Shown here: positions 51,019 to 62,961 of the stretch, piece after piece
Layout: every line of letters begins with the position of its first letter
Position numbering within the stretch: position 1 is the first letter of the stretch
Assembly (NCBI GenBank): GCA_025558095.1
Contig: JAIVFI010000022.1
Location: 248,001-312,000, forward strand
DNA: 64,000 nt
Origin: Hyaloraphidium curvatum
Taxonomy: Eukaryota > Monoblepharomycota > Hyaloraphidiomycetes > Hyaloraphidiales > Hyaloraphidiaceae
Direction: 5' to 3'
Program-made: the position numbers and the translations under genes
The notes under the pieces: generated by a model
The model's input: only the letters and a program-made list of their open reading frames with translations
Told to the model about the DNA's origin: nothing
The model's database searches: none

Positions 51019-52657
51019 ATGTCGGGCAAAATGGACAGCGTGGCACTTGACGCGGCCGAGCAGCGCATGATCAACAACTACTGGAGGGCCCTGACTTTCC
51101 TCGGAGCGGTGGTTTCGCTGCTGGTCTCCGGAACTGGGTACCTGGCAGGCTTGTGGACTGTCCAATATGCCTCTAAGGTCGGATACAGTCAAACGGAAAT
51201 GGCCTCGGTGGGATCCGTGGGCTTTGTCGTGTCGGCGCTCCTCGCGGTGCCGCTCGGGATTCTCGGGGACCTGCTGCCGCGGCCGTTTCCCCTCCTTATA
51301 TTCGGGGGCACCGCCATGTTCCTCGGCTACTTCTGCCTCGGTGGGACCTACCTCGGCATCGTGCCGCACATTCATGTTGCTGTCTCGGCCTTTTACGTGT
51401 CACTGTCCGCGACCGGGAACGTGGCCACGCTGCAGGGTGCCCTGTTCACGAACGTACGCAACTTTTCCGAGAAACTCAGGGGCCTCGCGACGGGCGTGCC
51501 AGTCAGCGCGATCGGACTATCCGCATTCTTCTTCACTGGCGTCGCCCGGCTCTTCTTCATGGTGCCCGTCGAAGAGACCGGGCCTGGTACGGAAGGCGAG
51601 CGGAGGCTCGATGTCGGACACTTTCTCGTCGGGGTGGGCGTCATTGGCGGGCTCGCAAACGCATTCGGGGCGGCCACCGTGCATAAGGTTCCGCTGGACG
51701 TGAGCGAAACGGTCCCGGCGGACGGAGAACAGCAGCCGCTCGTTCTTCCCGATCCGCCGCCTCTGGAGGAGGAGATCGAAGAGTCCGACCTCGCGCCGAT
51801 CGAGGAGGACACCGGTGCCCAAGTGAGCGAGCGCCGCATCGTCACGTCCTTCGACAGGTTTGTTGCGTGGCGTGGCCCGACGTTCCTTTGGCTTGCCTTG
51901 CTCACCGTTCTTTCCAGCCTGGACACTTGGCTGTGGATATACGCCAAGCTCGCCCTAACCGGCGCGGGGACCATGTTCATCGGCAACGTCGGCTCCATCG
52001 TCCTCGCCCTCGCGCCCGAAGGCGTCATGCCTGAGGACCCGGCGCTGCAGCGCCTTCAGTCCGTCGCCGTGGCGACCATATCCGTCGGCAGCTGCACCGG
52101 ACGCATCCTGTTTGGGTTCCTCTACGACTGGCTGTTCCGGATCGCCCAGACAAAGCGGGTCACGCTCTTCCTCTTCATCTCGTGCGCCATGGCTACGCTG
52201 CAGTACTGGTTTGTCATCATCCTGCGGGCGGGGGGTGCCGAATCCCTGGTGGTCCTGACGGCGCTGATGGGGACGGTCTACGGAGGCGTCGCAAGTGAGT
52301 CGTGCTTCGTGCGGCGTAATCTGCCCACACCTGACCAATCGACTACCAGTGAGCGCCCCGGTAGTGAACTCGGAACTGTTCGGCACCAGATTCCTCGCCG
52401 AAAACTACGGCGCCGTCATGCTCTTTGACGCCTTCGCCAACTACTTCCTAAACCTGCTCTTCGGACGTGTTTGGGACGACAACCGGGCAAAGGACCCGTC
52501 CATCATGGCGGACACGCCCAAGATCGTCTGCCACGGCCCGCACTGCCTCCTGAACACCTTTGTCGTGACCAGCGCGGCCACGACGCTCGCCGCCGTATGT
52601 ATGGCGATCCTTCGATGGAGGGTTGTGAGGCGGGACGCGGAAGGTATCGCTCCGTGA
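51019..52657 (+). CDS. MFS transporter, MCH1/NFD4 (nodulin-like) type
   Basis: Exons 51019-52294 and 52350-52657 (55-nt intron) give 527 residues. About 12 membrane segments are seen: six before and six after a hydrophilic central loop of about 90 residues (acidic, LEEEIEESDLAPIEED). Features such as NYWRALTFLGAVVSLLVSG, SVGFVVSALLAVPLGILGD, GATGVP-like GLATGVPVSAIGLSAF and a late NSELFGTRFLAENYG are those of the nodulin-like/MCH1 family, vacuolar or plasma-membrane transporters of unclear substrate. A frame runs open far upstream, but homology begins at this ATG. Confidence 0.87.
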
Positions 52658-52736
52658 TGTAGCGCTCGTATTGTGGGAACCCGCCCAGCTGCAAACGGCC
52701 ATGTACATACTCGCACTTGATACCAAACGTAGGCAC

Positions 52737-53732
52737 CTAGAACTTTACGACCTTCTTCTTGCCCTTTGCGGATCCGTTTGCCGCTTTCGGCCCATCCTGC
52801 TTGGGCGCTTTCTTCGCGGCCTTTGGAACCTCCTCCACCTCGTCAGCGAGCTCCACGCGGTCGCCATCGTCCGCCTTCGGGAGCTTGCTCTTCGTCCGCT
52901 CGGGGCACTTGGTCGCGAAATGGCGGTTGGACCCGCAGAAGCGACACCCGCCGCCCTTCGGGAAGAAGCCGTGTTCGTTCTGGGGGCAAGCCCCCGCGAT
53001 GTGCCCCATCTCCGAGCACACGCCGCAGATGGCGTACGGGAAGGGCCGCTCCGGATCCGCGGGCTCCTTGCACGCCTTGACGGTGTGGTCGTCCGCTCCG
53101 CACCGCCAGCACCGTCCAGCAGCAGCCGTCGAGCCCTTGTCCAGCTTCGGGCATTCCTTGACTGAGTGTCCGTTGTCGCGGCAGTAGAAACAGACCAGCT
53201 TCAGCTTCTTGAGCTTCTCCCGACGCTTCTTCTTGGCCGCAGCGCTCCTCGGCGGCCGCTTGGCCTGGTCCTTTGATCCTCCGGAGCCCGCAGCGTCCCC
53301 GTCCTCCGCTCCTTCGGCACCTTTCCGGTGCCGAATGCGCTTCTTCTTCGGCCCCTTGTCCAAGTGCTTTGCATCCTCGGCTGGAACCACGTCATCCTCG
53401 CCGTGTTTCCGCTTCTTGGAGGCCTTCGCTTCGGCAGCGTTCGAAGCGGGATCCTCGGCGGGCGCCTTCTCCTTCCGCTTCTTGGAAGATTTCGGTTCCG
53501 CAACACTGGAAGCAGGACCAGCGGTCGACAAAGCTTCCGGCTCCTTGTCTTTGCGCTTCTTGGCGGGTTTCGGTTCCGCAGATGTGGGGACGGTCGATGC
53601 CGGGGAGCTTGCAGTGGGCTCCGTGGAGTGGCCCTCTGCGCCCTCGGACGGTTTGACCTTCTTCTTCTTTGGCTTCTGAACAGTTTCCATAGCCGGACCG
53701 CCTGGAGTGGCGGCCCCGGAGTGCTTGGCCAT
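52737..53732 (-). CDS. ZCCHC9-like CCHC zinc-knuckle protein
   Basis: Start at ATG 53732, 331 residues, no intron. The N-terminal half is Lys-rich with repeated KKRK clusters, likely nuclear or nucleolar localisation signals. Four CCHC knuckles follow: CFYCRDNGHSVKEC, CWRCGADDHTVKAC, CGVCSEMGHIAGAC and CRFCGSNRHFATKC. Their order and the linker ACPQNEHGFFPKGGG match ZCCHC9, a nucleolar RNA-binding protein tied to ribosomal RNA processing. The C-terminus is Lys/Ala-rich. Convergent with the MFS gene (about 80 bp). Confidence 0.85.
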   Translation of the reverse strand: MAKHSGAATPGGPAMETVQKPKKKKVKPSEGAEGHSTEPTASSPASTVPTSAEPKPAKKRKDKEPEALSTAGPASSVAEPKSSKKRKEKAPAEDPASNAAEAKASKKRKHGEDDVVPAEDAKHLDKGPKKKRIRHRKGAEGAEDGDAAGSGGSKDQAKRPPRSAAAKKKRREKLKKLKLVCFYCRDNGHSVKECPKLDKGSTAAAGRCWRCGADDHTVKACKEPADPERPFPYAICGVCSEMGHIAGACPQNEHGFFPKGGGCRFCGSNRHFATKCPERTKSKLPKADDGDRVELADEVEEVPKAAKKAPKQDGPKAANGSAKGKKKVVKF

Positions 53733-53900
53733 CGTTCTTGTGGGGTTGTTGATTTTCAAACCTTGGCGGCAGGGTGCGAAATTCCGATCAGATCCACAAC
53801 CACCACACTCGGAACCGGACTGTCTCGCTCCCTGTAACTCAGGGCTAAGGCGTACTACGCAGCTTGGCAGACGTTCCTCCCTTTCCTTCCCATCGCACAA

Positions 53901-54453
53901 ATGGCTGGCACTCTCGAGGTCTCTGAGGCGGCGACCGTGTACGCGGCGCTGATCCTCCACGACGCGGAGCTGGAGATCACGGTGAGGCCCTCGCGGCCGT
54001 GGGCCCTTGGCGGGCGTGGGGAGGACAGCGGGGCTGATTGCGGACCCGTGGCGGACGCGATGGAATAGGCGGACAAGATCCAGGCCCTCATCGACGCTGC
54101 CGGCGTCGAGGTCGACTCTGCCTACCCCAAGGTCTTCGCGAAGGCCCTGGCTGGCAAGGACCTGAGCCAGCTCCTTGGTGCCATCGCCGTCGGTGGGTTT
54201 TCTGCCGCGCGTGCCGGTCGTCGTATAGCTCATCCTCGAGCAGCCGCCCCCTCGGCTGGTGCCGCTCCCGCGGCCGCCGCCGCTCCTTCGGGAGGTGCTG
54301 CCGCTGCCGCGGAGGCACCCGCAGCCAAGAAGGAGGAGAAGAAGGAGGAGGAGGAGGAGGAGGGCGACGAGGGTGCGTTCCGTCGGCTGCGTTTCGTCGG
54401 GTTGGACCTCATCTCCCTTTCCTGCAGACATGGGCTTCGGTCTCTTCGACTAA
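53901..54453 (+). CDS. RPP1: 60S acidic ribosomal protein P1
   Basis: Exons 53901-53981, 54069-54192, 54244-54372 and 54428-54453 give 119 residues. N-terminus [20 protein letters not shown] and then [20 protein letters not shown] fit P1 rather than P2. An Ala-rich hinge and an acidic run lead to the invariant MGFGLFD end, which the last 26-nt exon supplies. P1/P2 dimers form the ribosomal stalk and recruit translational GTPases. It is divergent from the ZCCHC9 gene with 168 bp between starts. Confidence 0.95.
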
Positions 54454-54736
54454 GCGCGTGGAGTATTGTACCCCCTTGTACAGAATCCAAGCCTCGGTCC
54501 TCGATTCTGATTTGCTGCCTTGGAGCTTTCCCGTCTCGCGCGGATGCGATGCTCATGAGTTGTCCACAACGGGCTCACTGTTTGCCATTCCTCAGAGCTG
54601 GAAAACTACGGGCTAAATCCAAGATTCATTCAAAGGAGCTTTACCTTAACACCAAGGATCAAGGCTAACATCGCAGCAGCTTCACGTCAAGACAGCTCCT
54701 CTGCGCACTCACGCGTCCGTTAGGTACTCGGGCCGT

Positions 54737-56754
54737 CTACTTTGAGTACGCCCACAACAGAACCTTCCGGTACCATTTGCCCAGCTCAGTCCTGTTGAAC
54801 CGGATCTCGCCGTCCAGGAAGGGAGGAAGCTCCACAGCCTCGCTCGCTGCCAGGCTGCTGTAGAACCGGGGCTGGTAGATGTACTCCTTGCCGGACGGCG
54901 TCAGTGCGAGCGTGAACTTGAGCTCTGCAAGTCGAAGGAGTTTGTCAGCGAAGTTTGCGCATCCGATCAACTGCTCAATCACCTCCGCCAGCAGTTCGAA
55001 GTGCGCAGTCCCAGGTCTCCTTCTCCTTCGAATCGACGATCACAAGTCCAGTGAGCTCCTGGTAGAGGCGGGTCTGGTGCGTTGCGGCACTCGGAGACCG
55101 TGCAACCGCCGGCGATCCCGCGGCAGCCGAAGCCGACGTCGCCGTTGCGAGGGCATTGACAACTGATCGAAGACCTCGGTGAGACGAGCATCACCCGCGA
55201 TGCAAACTACCCACGATCCTGGCGCGCCTGGTCCGCCTCTGCCTTGAGGGCCTTGTTCCCCTCCTCCAATGCCTTCACAGTCTTGGTCGTCGACGTCGAC
55301 AGCGAGCTGCACTCGGCAGTCTTCTTCTTCAGCTCACCCTCAAGGTCAGTCACTTCTTTGTTCAGTCGACGGATCCGTTCGTCCATTGCTGAAGGACGAA
55401 AGTCAGAATGGAGCACGATTGCAAATCGACAGTACTCACCGGCCTCCTTCTTCTTGGCTTCCTCCTTGAACTTGTCGAACGACTCTTTGGCCTGCACCAC
55501 CGCAACACGCTCGAGCTCGTCGTATTGCCGGCGCAACGTCTCGTACTGTATCCGGAGCATGTCGTGATCCTTGGAGGGCTGTAGTCGCAAGGCACGGTAA
55601 GACACACGCTCACGCTACCGGAAGCTGAACCCACCTCCAGCAAAGACAAAGCTCCAGCGGAAGCTGCAGCCTTCGCGGGCTTCAGCTGCTTCTGCTCCAC
55701 AGAAATGCGCACCTCCGTGGCGGGTGCGGTCGTCGACGGTTCCCTGCTCACCGCGCTGGGCTTCTCAGACGACTTTTTCGGCCGCGGGGGAGGGGAGGCG
55801 ACGATCGAATCGCGCTGGTCTGCTGCCCGTGTCGATTTTGGAGGCGAGTCGGCGGCCTTAGCGGCCTTCTCCGCCGCTTTGGCCTTGGTCTTCTTTGCTG
55901 GCGCCGGTGCGTTCTCCGCTTCCGCCTTCGGCAGCTGGACCTCAGGTTCCGCGGCTTTGGGAGCCTTGGTTGCTTTGCCCTTTGGAACGGCTGGCGGTGC
56001 AGCTTCCGCAGCGTTCTCCGCCGGGCCGGGCTCAGACCCCTTCTTGACCGGCTCGTCCGCTTCCGCCCGCAACTCGGTGTCTGAAAGCTTCGCGCGCTTG
56101 TTCCCCTTCTTGACCTTCTCCTGCACCGGTGCAGGAGCGTCCACAGGAGCCTTTGCCTGCTTCGGAACCGCCGGCTTCGGGGCCGACTTTCGCGGGGGCT
56201 CCTTCACTTTCGCCTCCTTGACCTTTTCCTGCTTCGGCGGTGCCTTTGCGGTCTCGTCCTCTCCATCGCTTTCGTTGTCCGGGCTCCGGGCGGCAGCCTT
56301 GGCCGGTTTCGCAGACACAGGCGCAGGCGTAGTAGGGCGCCCGCGCGTCCGGCTCGCGAGGACCTCGACCTTCCTCACGAGGGGGCCTTTCGACGGGGCA
56401 GACTTCGAGCTCGCCTTCCCCTTGGCTGAATTCGCCGAGAGCATTCCAGTCGAGGGTTCGGGGAGGATCCGCTCGTCAGTGCTCGCCTACGCTGTTGGCG
56501 CCGCGGCGCTCACCCGAGGTGCCCATGTTCCGCGCCACGTTCTCTCCGTCGTCCACCATTTCGTCGGCCGAGTCGTCTTCGGCCTTCCTCTTGTAAGAGC
56601 CGGGACGGGCACGCTGTGTGGGGCGAACAGCGCCGCCGCGGGCGTGTTGGGAGGGGCGGTCAACGCCGCGTCCGGTACGGGACGTCTCCGGAGCGCGACC
56701 GACCATGTCAGCGTCGACAGGGCTGCCAGCAGCGGACGTCTGGCCGCGCGGCAT
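54737..56754 (-). CDS. Csm1/Pcs1-like monopolin-type kinetochore protein
   Basis: Exons 56514-56754, 55635-56425, 55440-55578, 55215-55388, 54983-55162 and 54737-54924 give 570 residues. A long, basic, low-complexity N-terminal 340 residues (Lys/Ala/Pro) leads into a parallel coiled coil (LRIQYETLRRQYDELERV, IRRLNKEVTDLEGELKKK) and a C-terminal globular domain: LYQELTGLVIVD, WDCALRTAGGELKFTLAL, YQPRFYSSLAASEAVELPPF, IRFNRTELGKWYRKVL. This is the layout of Csm1/Pcs1, which cross-links kinetochore microtubule sites and, in yeast, also rDNA. Extended tails are not in yeast Csm1. Domain call rests on length and pattern; confident but not certain. Confidence 0.8.
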
Positions 56755-56930
56755 GGTGATCAGGTGGTCGTGGTCGCGTCAGAATTTGGAGACCGCAACT
56801 TGAGGACTGCTCACTCCCACGAGTCTTCCAAAATCACTACACGAAAACCTTGCTCGAGCAATGTCACAAACTGCCTACATCTGCATTCGGGGGTTCGCCT
56901 AGGGCTCGACACACGGCGCGGTCGGTTCGC

Positions 56931-58683
56931 CTAAGGCTTTCGACACAGTCCACCGTCAGGAAGGATTGGGAGGGGATGAGCCTCGGTGGTGAGGACGTAG
57001 CGATCGAATGGAAACAGCGTATCGTCGGCGAAGATGAGGTAAAGGTATTTGAGGGTCTCGGAGAGGAAGAAGGATTCCTGGAGGTTCGTATAGGCAAGGT
57101 GATCGCCGTCCGGGTGTACGTCGACAATCCCGGAGAACCCGTGCCCGGAGACGCGGGTGAACTGGTTCAAGGCCTGACATGAGCGTGGCGAATGAGTAAA
57201 AGCCAAAGGACGCGGGGATGCAAGGGTACCTGAATCGTCCGCCACGCCCAATCGCGATACTTCTTCTCGCGGGTATACCGATGAAGGTAGAACGCGCTTT
57301 CTGCGGTTTCCGGCCGCAGGATGTAGACGCGCTCGCTGCCTCCGCTGCTCTCCCGAGGGCGGATGGGCTGGACGGTCAGGTTGAAAATCTCGGCGCCGAG
57401 CCCGCAGCGCGAGTCGATGTAAGATTGCATGCACGTTTCGGTGATCCTTTGCGCCCACGTCCAGTATCTGTCGCGCTTCGCCTGGTCGGTGAAGGCGCCG
57501 AACTCGGAAGCGAGCGCCAAAGTCCCTCCAAACATGCAGGAGAGGTGCTCCATTGAACCGTCCAGGAGCACGCGACCGAGGGTGGCGTTGTAGTGCCCCT
57601 TGGAGAAGCCGTGGTGGAACCGATCGTTCTCGAATCGCACCGTCACGGCAAGGTGCGTGAGCATGGCATCTACCGAGTCCTGGAAGAAGCCCCAGAGCCG
57701 CGGGTCCTTCCGATCCAGCTGAATGTACATCTTCAGCAGGTACTCGTAGCTGGAATGGGGAGTCAGGTCATGCAGCTTGCACATGGAAGGGGCACTAACA
57801 AGGAATCCACGCCGCCTCCAACGGACAGGATGCCGGAGTTGCCGAGCTTAAGCGTGCTGGGGTTCAAATCGAACGGAAACAGGTCCGTGACGTGGTCCGG
57901 AGATTCGGAGATCTGATCCTTCAGAGTCCACAGCACGTCATTCACCCGGTACGCCTGCGGAACGCGATCGTCAGAATGGCGATGCAAACTTGCGAATGAG
58001 ATTCGCACATAGTCGGCATACGAGCAATTGCCGGTGACGTCCGCAAGGTAGAAGAACTCGAGCTGGAAGCTCGCCAGCTCCGCAATCGGCACGTTGTTGC
58101 TATCCTTCCGCTCTCCCGTTGAGAGGCTGACCAGGCGCCATGGTAGCCCGGTGTTTGGATCAAATGCGGGTATGAGCCGGTTCGCCAAATCGACGGCCTT
58201 CTCCAGGAAGACCTGGTCGCTTCGTCCCGTGCTCTCGTAGGCGGAGAGCAGGCCAGCCAGGCATCTGATTGTGATCTCGAAGAAGGAGACGTGCGAAGGA
58301 ATATCGAACGATGCCGATGCCACGAGCTCCCTGGCTTCGGCGAACTCGGTTGTCATTCCCATGAGGTGAAACGTCGACAACGCATCAATTGGAGTTATGA
58401 GTAACGATCCTCCCGGGTACCAATTCCTCCCCGAGCGGGAAGCAGGCTGCAGGTCGTCCATCCCTTTGGCGTAGGTCTTGTACGCCTTCCAGGATTCCTC
58501 CGCCATCCGCTTGACGATCCAGCGGGCTTTCTTCGCAATGAACTCCCCCTCGGGACCGCCCAGGTCGCCCGCCATGGGTGGTCTCCAGACGGATTCCACG
58601 CGTCGGACCAGTTGGGGCGGCCCTCGATGAAAGAAAGCTCCGAGCGTCTGGATCGTCATCGCCACCAGAATGGTCAGCAGCAT
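56931..58683 (-). CDS. GH47 class I alpha-1,2-mannosidase
   Basis: Exons 58009-58683, 57800-57954, 57230-57749 and 56931-57173 give 530 residues from ATG 58683. This start begins right at the signal anchor (LLTILVAMTIQTLGAFF); the frame extends 47 codons upstream with no ATG, so a first exon with the cytosolic tail may be missing. The fold is complete: PIDALSTFHLMGM, SVGGGVDSFYEYLLKMYI (spliced), SGHGFSGIVDVHPD, and the calcium-binding end NLQESFFLSETLKYLYL, TTEAHPLPI. It trims mannose from N-glycans in the ER or Golgi. Last Thr-Glu-Ala-His is the family Ca2+ Thr. Close to, and divergent from, the FAD oxidoreductase. Confidence 0.9.
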
Positions 58684-58994
58684 GACCCTATTGCGCAGCA
58701 GGAAGCCGATGAACAGCGGCAGCTCGGGTTCCTGTCCAGGCCGCCGTGCAGAGTCCGATGCGGGCTTCGGCGGTTCCGCGGCACGCCGCCGTCCGGAGTC
58801 CGCAGCTGGCTCCGATCTGTCCACGGCAACCCCCTTGCCGCCATCGCCGGATCCATTGCCGGTAGCCAGCGTTCAGTCCCGGTCCTTTGGACCGTCCCTG
58901 CAGTAAGGGTGTTTATCGCGGTCACGGAGCGGCCCGATCATCGTCCCGTCCCCGACGGCCAGCCCACCTCCGTCCTCGCGCAGGCCGAGGGGAA

Positions 58995-60305
58995 ATGGGA
59001 CACGGAGCTCCGATTCGTCCCGTGGCAGATCCCTCTTCGTCTTATTGGCTCCACGAGCTGGACGCCGATCGCGTCCTCGGACCGGAATATGCGGCCACGG
59101 ATTCGGCCCCGCTCCCAGCCGAAGCAGACGTGGTCATCGTCGGGGCAGGGATCACAGGGATAAGCGTGGCATACCACCTCTCGCGGCTCACGGACCTGAG
59201 GATCGTGGTCCTTGACTCGCGTGGGGTCTCGGAAGGTGCAACCGGCCGGAACGGCGGGCTCCTATGGCCGTTCCTCGATCCGGAATGGAAGGCGTTCAAA
59301 GAAAAGTACGGTCTGGACGAGGCGAAGAGGGCAGTGGAGCTGGAGCACCGCAACATCGAGGCGATATTGACATTCGTTCGAGAGAATCCGGGCTCGAGGG
59401 CGACTGCGAGCAAGTACCCGGACGGGGGCATCGTTCCGTTCAACACGGAAGCCGAACTCGATCGAGCAGCTCGGGAGTTGAAGGACCGCTCGTCGGATGG
59501 CGTTGGAGGCGGCGTGGAGGTCTTGAACCGAGAAGCGCTGAAGGCGTACCTCGGCCCGAACCACAAGTACGCGGGCGCGTACCGGTGCCCGAACGTGTGG
59601 CGCTTCTCGCCCGCGGCGTTTGTCGTGGACGTTGCCAAGCAGTGCCTCGAACGGGGCGTACGGATTCTCAAGAGGGTCACTGTCGAAGGCGTGGAACAGG
59701 CTCCTTCGGGGAAGCTCGCCGTCAAGACTTCCAGGGGTTCGCTCCTCTCTTCCCACGTCGTCTACGCCACCAACGGATGGACCCGCGGGCTGGTCGACGT
59801 GCCGATCACCCCCGTCCGCAACCAGGTCCTCATGAGCACGCCGGACTGCGGCGGGCACAGGCTGGGCTTCGCGCTGAGCGCCGAGGAGGGCTACGTGTAC
59901 ATCACGCCGCGTGCCGACGGCCGGGTGCTCATCGGGGGCTGCAGGCACATCGTTCCTGGCATGGAGGCGGGCGTAACGTCGGACCGGGAGGCGGACCACG
60001 AGCCGGCCGTTGCGCCGGCGCTTTCGTCGTACCTGCGCACTCTGCCGGAAATGGAGGCGGCCGAATTCGACTTTTCGTGGTCGGGGATCCTCGGCTTCAC
60101 CCCGGATTATTTCCCTCTCGTCGGCGCCGTCCCTGGAAAGAAGAACCAGTGGATCGCGGCCGGATACTCGGGTCACGGCATGCCGAGGGCTTTCCTGGCC
60201 GGCCGCAGCATCGCCCACGCGATCGCCGGCAACTCCGCCGCCGCAAAGGAGGACACGTGCGCGGCGTTCGATCCGGCACGGTTCGCGAACCAGTTGAAGG
60301 ATTAA
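58995..60305 (+). CDS. FAD-dependent oxidoreductase (DAO family)
   Basis: Start at ATG 58995, 436 residues, intronless. [20 protein letters not shown] is the GxGxxG FAD-binding strand; [13 protein letters not shown] and, near the C-terminus, [29 protein letters not shown] close the fold. The pattern is that of D-amino-acid-oxidase-like amine oxidases (e.g. gamma-glutamylputrescine oxidase-like proteins) common in fungi. It oxidises C-N bonds with O2 as acceptor; the substrate is not known. No signal peptide and no peroxisomal tail (ends NQLKD), so probably cytosolic. Confidence 0.87.
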   Translation: MGHGAPIRPVADPSSSYWLHELDADRVLGPEYAATDSAPLPAEADVVIVGAGITGISVAYHLSRLTDLRIVVLDSRGVSEGATGRNGGLLWPFLDPEWKAFKEKYGLDEAKRAVELEHRNIEAILTFVRENPGSRATASKYPDGGIVPFNTEAELDRAARELKDRSSDGVGGGVEVLNREALKAYLGPNHKYAGAYRCPNVWRFSPAAFVVDVAKQCLERGVRILKRVTVEGVEQAPSGKLAVKTSRGSLLSSHVVYATNGWTRGLVDVPITPVRNQVLMSTPDCGGHRLGFALSAEEGYVYITPRADGRVLIGGCRHIVPGMEAGVTSDREADHEPAVAPALSSYLRTLPEMEAAEFDFSWSGILGFTPDYFPLVGAVPGKKNQWIAAGYSGHGMPRAFLAGRSIAHAIAGNSAAAKEDTCAAFDPARFANQLKD

Positions 60306-60368
60306 ATGTATGGGAACAGTCTATAGCACACCTCCAATCCGAATCCGACCTTGCAATATCTGCGATGC

Positions 60369-62586
<2,218 letters not shown>

Positions 62587-62961
62587 GGCGGCGGTCGGAG
62601 GAGGAGGTGGTGGACGGAGGCGGCGCTACAGTACTGAATTACAAAGATGAGCGGGAGCTTCAACTCGCCACCCCACACACAATTTTAATGCTATGGATTT
62701 GCCGTTTCGTGAGCTACAAGATGTAGGCAGCGCCCTGCTTTTCCGGGATTTTTGGCCCTTATCTGTGGTGGGAAGCGTTTCGGCGTGGGGCGCCAAGTTG
62801 AAGTTAGATTCGGGGTTAAAGAAATTTAACCACAGCTAAGGCCTGAAAATCGGCCAGGATCCAGTTCTCCTAACAAATAGTCTAACCCGTGGGGTCCCGG
62901 GCCTTCGCTCACGCGTGCCCGGCCCCAAATCGGCCGCAATTGGAGGCACTCCACCGCCGCG
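62587..62961. other. 375-bp divergent intergenic region
   Basis: This stretch before the transposase-like gene is richer in A/T than the rest of the window (for example 62680-62900). It may include the left end of the mobile element, but without the other end no terminal inverted repeat can be checked. V-ATPase B promoter elements should also be here. Confidence 0.45.

Noticed and set aside
49804-52428. An 874-residue protein ending in the MFS transporter
   Set aside because: The first 400 residues are antisense to ARS2 exons; transporter homology starts at ATG 51019.
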